Shown: positions 60,457 through 64,000 of the stretch, one piece after another
Numbering within the stretch: position 1 is the first letter of the stretch
Layout: every line of letters begins with the position of its first letter
Source of the DNA: Silene conica
Taxonomy: Eukaryota > Streptophyta > Magnoliopsida > Caryophyllales > Caryophyllaceae
Length of the DNA stretch: 64,000 nt
Assembly (NCBI GenBank): GCA_029255685.2
Contig: CM055318.2
Coordinates: 4,965,001 to 5,029,000, forward strand
Direction of reading: 5' to 3'
Translations under genes and position numbers: made by a program
The notes under the pieces: model-generated
Told to the model about the DNA's origin: nothing
The model's database searches: none
Seen by the model: only the letters and a program-made list of their open reading frames with translations

Positions 60457-63174
60457 ATGGCTTTGGCAATTGCTCTTCTTGTTATGCTAATGGCTTCACC
60501 ATTAGGGTTTGTTAATGCTCAAAATCCAATTGATTGGACTTTAGGAAAGGATTACACTAGTTATTCTACTCAATCTTTCAAAAGTGGTAGCACCTTGGGT
60601 ATGTTTCTTTTATTTTTCCGCTTCATTCATTTATTTACGTGTTTCATACAATATTGCTACATATTTACGTATTTCATGCAATATTGCTAAATATCATCTC
60701 TGAGCACCTCTAATAGTTACTTTATGGATTTGCTTGTAATATTTATAAAATAGCGAGCAAGTAGGTTACTATCGGAGTAACGAAATATTGACGTAGTTAT
60801 TAGCATTTTAGCTCTACCAAGTATGTCGCTATGTTTAAAATAAATGAAAATAAAAGGTAAAGTTTATGATTGGAGGAATATTTTATTGTGAGACTCAGCA
60901 AAGTCAGCATAACATTAGAAAGTGTTGTAACCAAACATTTGAGTATTATGCAGTCAAAGAACAAAATAGCTTAAAAAACCGTATTGATAAATCAAGCTAT
61001 AACGTATTGTAGCTGTCAATTAAAGATGCTCTAATACGGATGGAGTAACCATTTTTTTTTTCTAGTAACGCACGTCAATATATGACATTGTCTACATGTA
61101 ATTATCAATTACTCGGTTTTCTATGTCATTTGTTTACGCCTCATCAAAAGATATCAAAAGATATCGGATAGTATTGTATGCATAACACTTGAAGAGTTAG
61201 AGATTGTTAAAATATTTTTGAGCTAGTAATGCATCCATTGGACTGGTTTACACCTCAAAAGCAAACTAGTTTAAAAATCGAATAGGTAAATTAACCTACA
61301 ACGTTATAACTGTCCATTGAAAATAATCTAATTGACCCGAGTCACGTGACCAAGGGATATTGACATTTGACAACATGGCAAAAGATAGAACTTCCTTGTC
61401 ATATAATAGAGTGATAATCTTGTTTTACCATGAGGCTAACTTTTTTTTTAAAGTCTCCCACTAGAGGATTATAATATTACTAATAAATCGGCTTTACCAA
61501 TTTCTACGATGTGAATTGGAATAGCCAAGTCATCGAGACTTTCACCAAACCTACAAGAGCGAGCCAAAAGGTGGACTGCTCTATTTTACTTTCTACTAAC
61601 TAATAACCAAGAAACGGAATGAAAACAATTACTACTAAACGTGAGTATCTCATTTATGACCGAATGGATCGGAAATCGGTACCATACTACTTTTTAGTTG
61701 TCACCTTTTTGTATTTTTGTTCCAAAAATTTTACCCTTAAACGATCTTAAACACTAGCATTTATAACAAAACCTGTTTAATAATTTTAAAATTATTAAAA
61801 CGGATTAATGATTTAATACATAAATATTACGACTCATTAAAATGAAAAAAAGTTCGTTATTAAAAAAATCCGTTTTACAAATTCCAAACATAAAGCAACG
61901 TCAGACAAATACGTTTACTTAGTAAAACAATACAAATTGTCGATATGATAATATGAATAATTCAAATAGTCAATGGTGAAACATAGAATATTTAATTAGT
62001 GAGATCTAGTATAAGAAAACCTTCAATTTTACGACTTTATGATATTTTAGTTTAAAACAATTCACAACAATATATATGTAGCCGTTGTATTGAAGACTAA
62101 ATAATGTGTAGTTGACGAGAGTAATGACGACTAAGGAGTAAGGACTAAGGAGGCATAATAACAATTCTTTTTGCCAAACCTTATCTATACCACCAACTCC
62201 CATGGACGGTGGATTGCCAAAAATATCATGATTTTAATGTATTATATGGAATATAAGTGAACGGCGATATTGCGGTTTGTTTTTTTTACATAAATCATGT
62301 AGCTGATTATGTAAACAAAAATGGGTATATGATAAAAGGGAAGACGTTATTTGGTAGTCGGGGAAAGGAGAACGACGACAACGAACGTAGCTTGTCAAAT
62401 TCCGTTATGCAAGCAAGTTGTTGCTGTCCTGACAACGACTAGTTCTAAATTTTCAAGAAAACAAGCCAATAATCATGACGTGGACCCATATTTGATAAAT
62501 ATATAGTTTGAAACCCGTATTATTTTATTAAATAATTTGGTTTTCGAGCTCGCTAAAAATAAAACATTGAATTCGATGAATAAATGTCAAGATATGAATT
62601 TAATTTACTAGTTTGGGAAATGCTTTTTTTTCCATCCAGGCGTAGCAGAAAAATGGATAAATTTAAGATGATCATGAAAATTTAATTATTTATACGGAGT
62701 AATAATTTAATATTGCTTTGAGAAATTATAAAAAATGGAAAATGAGATAGCGCAACTGATCATGTTTTGGTTAACGTATTTACAGAATTTGACTACGATA
62801 AAACCGCGCACAACCTGTTGGTAGTAAGCAAGAGTGATTACGAGAGCTGCAACGCCAAAAATCCGATTCAGACGTTCTCAGACGGGAAATCAGTAGTCAC
62901 CTTAAAACAGGGTGCAATGTACTTCATCTGCGGTATCACTGGACACTGTCAAGGTGGCATGAAATTGCAAGTTAACGTCGGTGAGAGTGGTGGTTCAACT
63001 CCCGCAACTCCCACGACCCCTGCTACCCCAACACCAACAGATTCAGGTTCCACACCCGCATCCCCGGCTGCACCGTCTCCCAAAGATAGCAGTGCAACTA
63101 GTGGACTTTCTAGTGCTGGTCACTTGATGGTTGGTGTGTCGCTTGTTTTCGGAGTTTTCTTCGCTTTGGTCTGA
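60457..63174 (+). CDS. Blue-copper phytocyanin, uclacyanin-like
   Basis: Two exons, 60457-60598 and 62786-63174, joined at a split Glu codon, giving 176 aa. Seen: signal peptide (about 1-22, ending VNAQ), then the plastocyanin-like domain IDWTLGKDY ... EFDYDKTAHNLLVV ... YFICGITGHCQGGMKL, then a Pro/Thr/Ser-rich stretch (TPATPTTPATPTPT) and a hydrophobic C-terminal tail for GPI attachment. Copper ligands expected for the family are all present: H56, C96, H101 and M106; C69 and C102 should form the disulfide. Methionine as fourth ligand points to the uclacyanin type, not stellacyanin. Known: these are plasma-membrane or wall electron-transfer-type proteins with poorly known partners. The start at 60457 is chosen over an in-frame ATG 63 bases upstream because it opens the signal peptide. 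The 2187-bp intron is long for this family. Confidence 0.92.
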
Positions 63175-63930
63175 TGTGCTAGAGAAGAGGCAGTGCTATG
63201 ATTGATCGAGTACTTACCCATACGGCCATACCCATTTCTTATTATGTTCTGTTGTATAAATAATTGCAGTTGGTTTTGGTTTTGCTGTGAATTCTGAGAG
63301 TAATTTAGGGTGTTTTTATTGAGTGCATTCATCTGGTTTTGTGATTCTGTAATTCTTTTTATTGTATAATGCATTGTTTCTTCTATAAATTCTTATTTTG
63401 GTTCATTTCTTGAGTGTTTCTACTGTTGGACAAGCTTGAAACGGTGAAAAGTCGAGTAAAGTCTTGGACACAATACGAGATAATCTAAATAGACTTGAAA
63501 GAACTAACTCGAAATTAACAAGTTTTTAACAAAACAATGAAAAAGATTTACATATTCATAATCCAAAATGATCTGACTCACTATTACATTCCCATCTGAA
63601 CTCCAAATTAATAGGAATATTAATAATAGTTGAGGCTCAACCATCACCTTAAGGTTTTGATTGAGACGGTTCATCTACCACAAATGACCATTACCATCTA
63701 ACCTGCACTGCGATAAAATATCCAAAATGAAACGAACTCTAGACGCTCGTTTAGTAGATACAAGGCTCTGGTTGGCGATGATGGTACAGAATGGCCAAAG
63801 AATTGTCTACTCGCCTTTGGGTGGTTACGAGTCTCGACCCAAACTTGGAAACAATCCTATCAAGAACTTCAGCTGAACATCGAGACACTCTGTACTACTT
63901 TTTAGTTTCCCATGACATCGGGAAATGCTC
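63175..63930. other. 3' region of the phytocyanin gene
   Basis: The 3' UTR is followed by non-coding DNA; no repeat is recognised. A 61-codon plus-strand open frame at 63791-63976 is not convincing because a better-looking peptide is encoded opposite its end. Confidence 0.4.
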
Positions 63931-63999
63931 TCAAGTATACCTAATAATCATAGAGGGACCGTCCTCTGCAACATAGTCGTCTTCTTCCCCGAACTCGTT
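63931..63999 (-). CDS. Possible C-terminal end of a gene running off the window
   Basis: On the minus strand one frame gives 22 codons and a TGA at 63931-63933, reading NEFGEEDDYVAEDGPSMI and then IRYT. The acidic, mixed composition is unlike the AT-rich background and looks like a real protein end, but it is too short to name. The other two frames are less protein-like. Confidence 0.3.
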   Translation of the reverse strand, partial: NEFGEEDDYVAEDGPSMIIRYT

Positions 64000-64000
64000 C

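Noticed and set aside
62257..62442. 61-codon open frame in the phytocyanin intron
   Set aside because: Not in phase with either exon and not phytocyanin-like.

Overview
This is nuclear DNA from a flowering plant, most likely a eudicot. Coding exons are short and split by AT-rich GT-AG introns, the proteins are plant-type (CDC48C, a plant O-fucosyltransferase, a NUDT25-like Nudix enzyme, an SCPL50-like carboxypeptidase, a phytocyanin and two proline-rich wall proteins), and the gaps are full of plant transposable elements. I lean towards Caryophyllales from the style of the intergenic repeats, but that is an impression and not proven.

Layout. 1-1015: right-hand end of a probable Helitron with a nested hAT element that has a perfect 8-bp target duplication. 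1705-7709 (+): CDC48C/NVL-like double AAA-ATPase, 10 exons, 862 aa. 8953-19223 (-): O-fucosyltransferase, 10 exons, 565 aa, facing CDC48C tail to tail; its first intron holds a higher-order tandem repeat and a duplicated copy of the end of exon 1. 19.2-25.3 kb: gene-free, with MITEs, a short Helitron and tandem repeats. 25335-30521 (+): Nudix hydrolase, 6 exons, 173 aa, with MITEs in its introns. 32.0-33.1 kb: two MITEs in opposite orientation and a Stowaway-like MITE. 33360-34703 (+): single-exon serine carboxypeptidase-like gene. 36237-39430 (-): 3.2-kb non-autonomous Helitron with both ends recognisable. 41557-41964 (-): small proline-rich surface protein. 43833-44464: hAT-like element. 44708-50439 (+): full-length, open-frame L1-type LINE with a 16-bp target duplication. 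51.6-53.1 kb: MITEs, one swollen by a CCACCG-like repeat, and a tRNA-Cys relic. 53812-54267 (-): second proline-rich surface protein. 54.3-60.4 kb: gene-poor, with MITEs, tRNA-derived repeats and a long-armed foldback element. 60457-63174 (+): blue-copper phytocyanin, 2 exons. 63931-63999 (-): possible last codons of a gene that continues beyond the window.

The host genes do not form a pathway. CDC48C is a nuclear or nucleolar remodelling ATPase, the O-fucosyltransferase is a Golgi enzyme, the Nudix enzyme cleans up dinucleoside polyphosphates, and the carboxypeptidase, phytocyanin and two proline-rich proteins are secretory or cell-surface products. The most notable content is the mobile and repeated DNA: an apparently intact LINE whose ORF1 and ORF2 overlap by ATGA, Helitron ends with typical hairpins, and the intronic repeat array carrying an exon relic. 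I saw no clear sign of a wholly new protein system. Exon boundaries were placed by hand from reading frame, GT-AG sites and remembered family conservation. No alignment was run.
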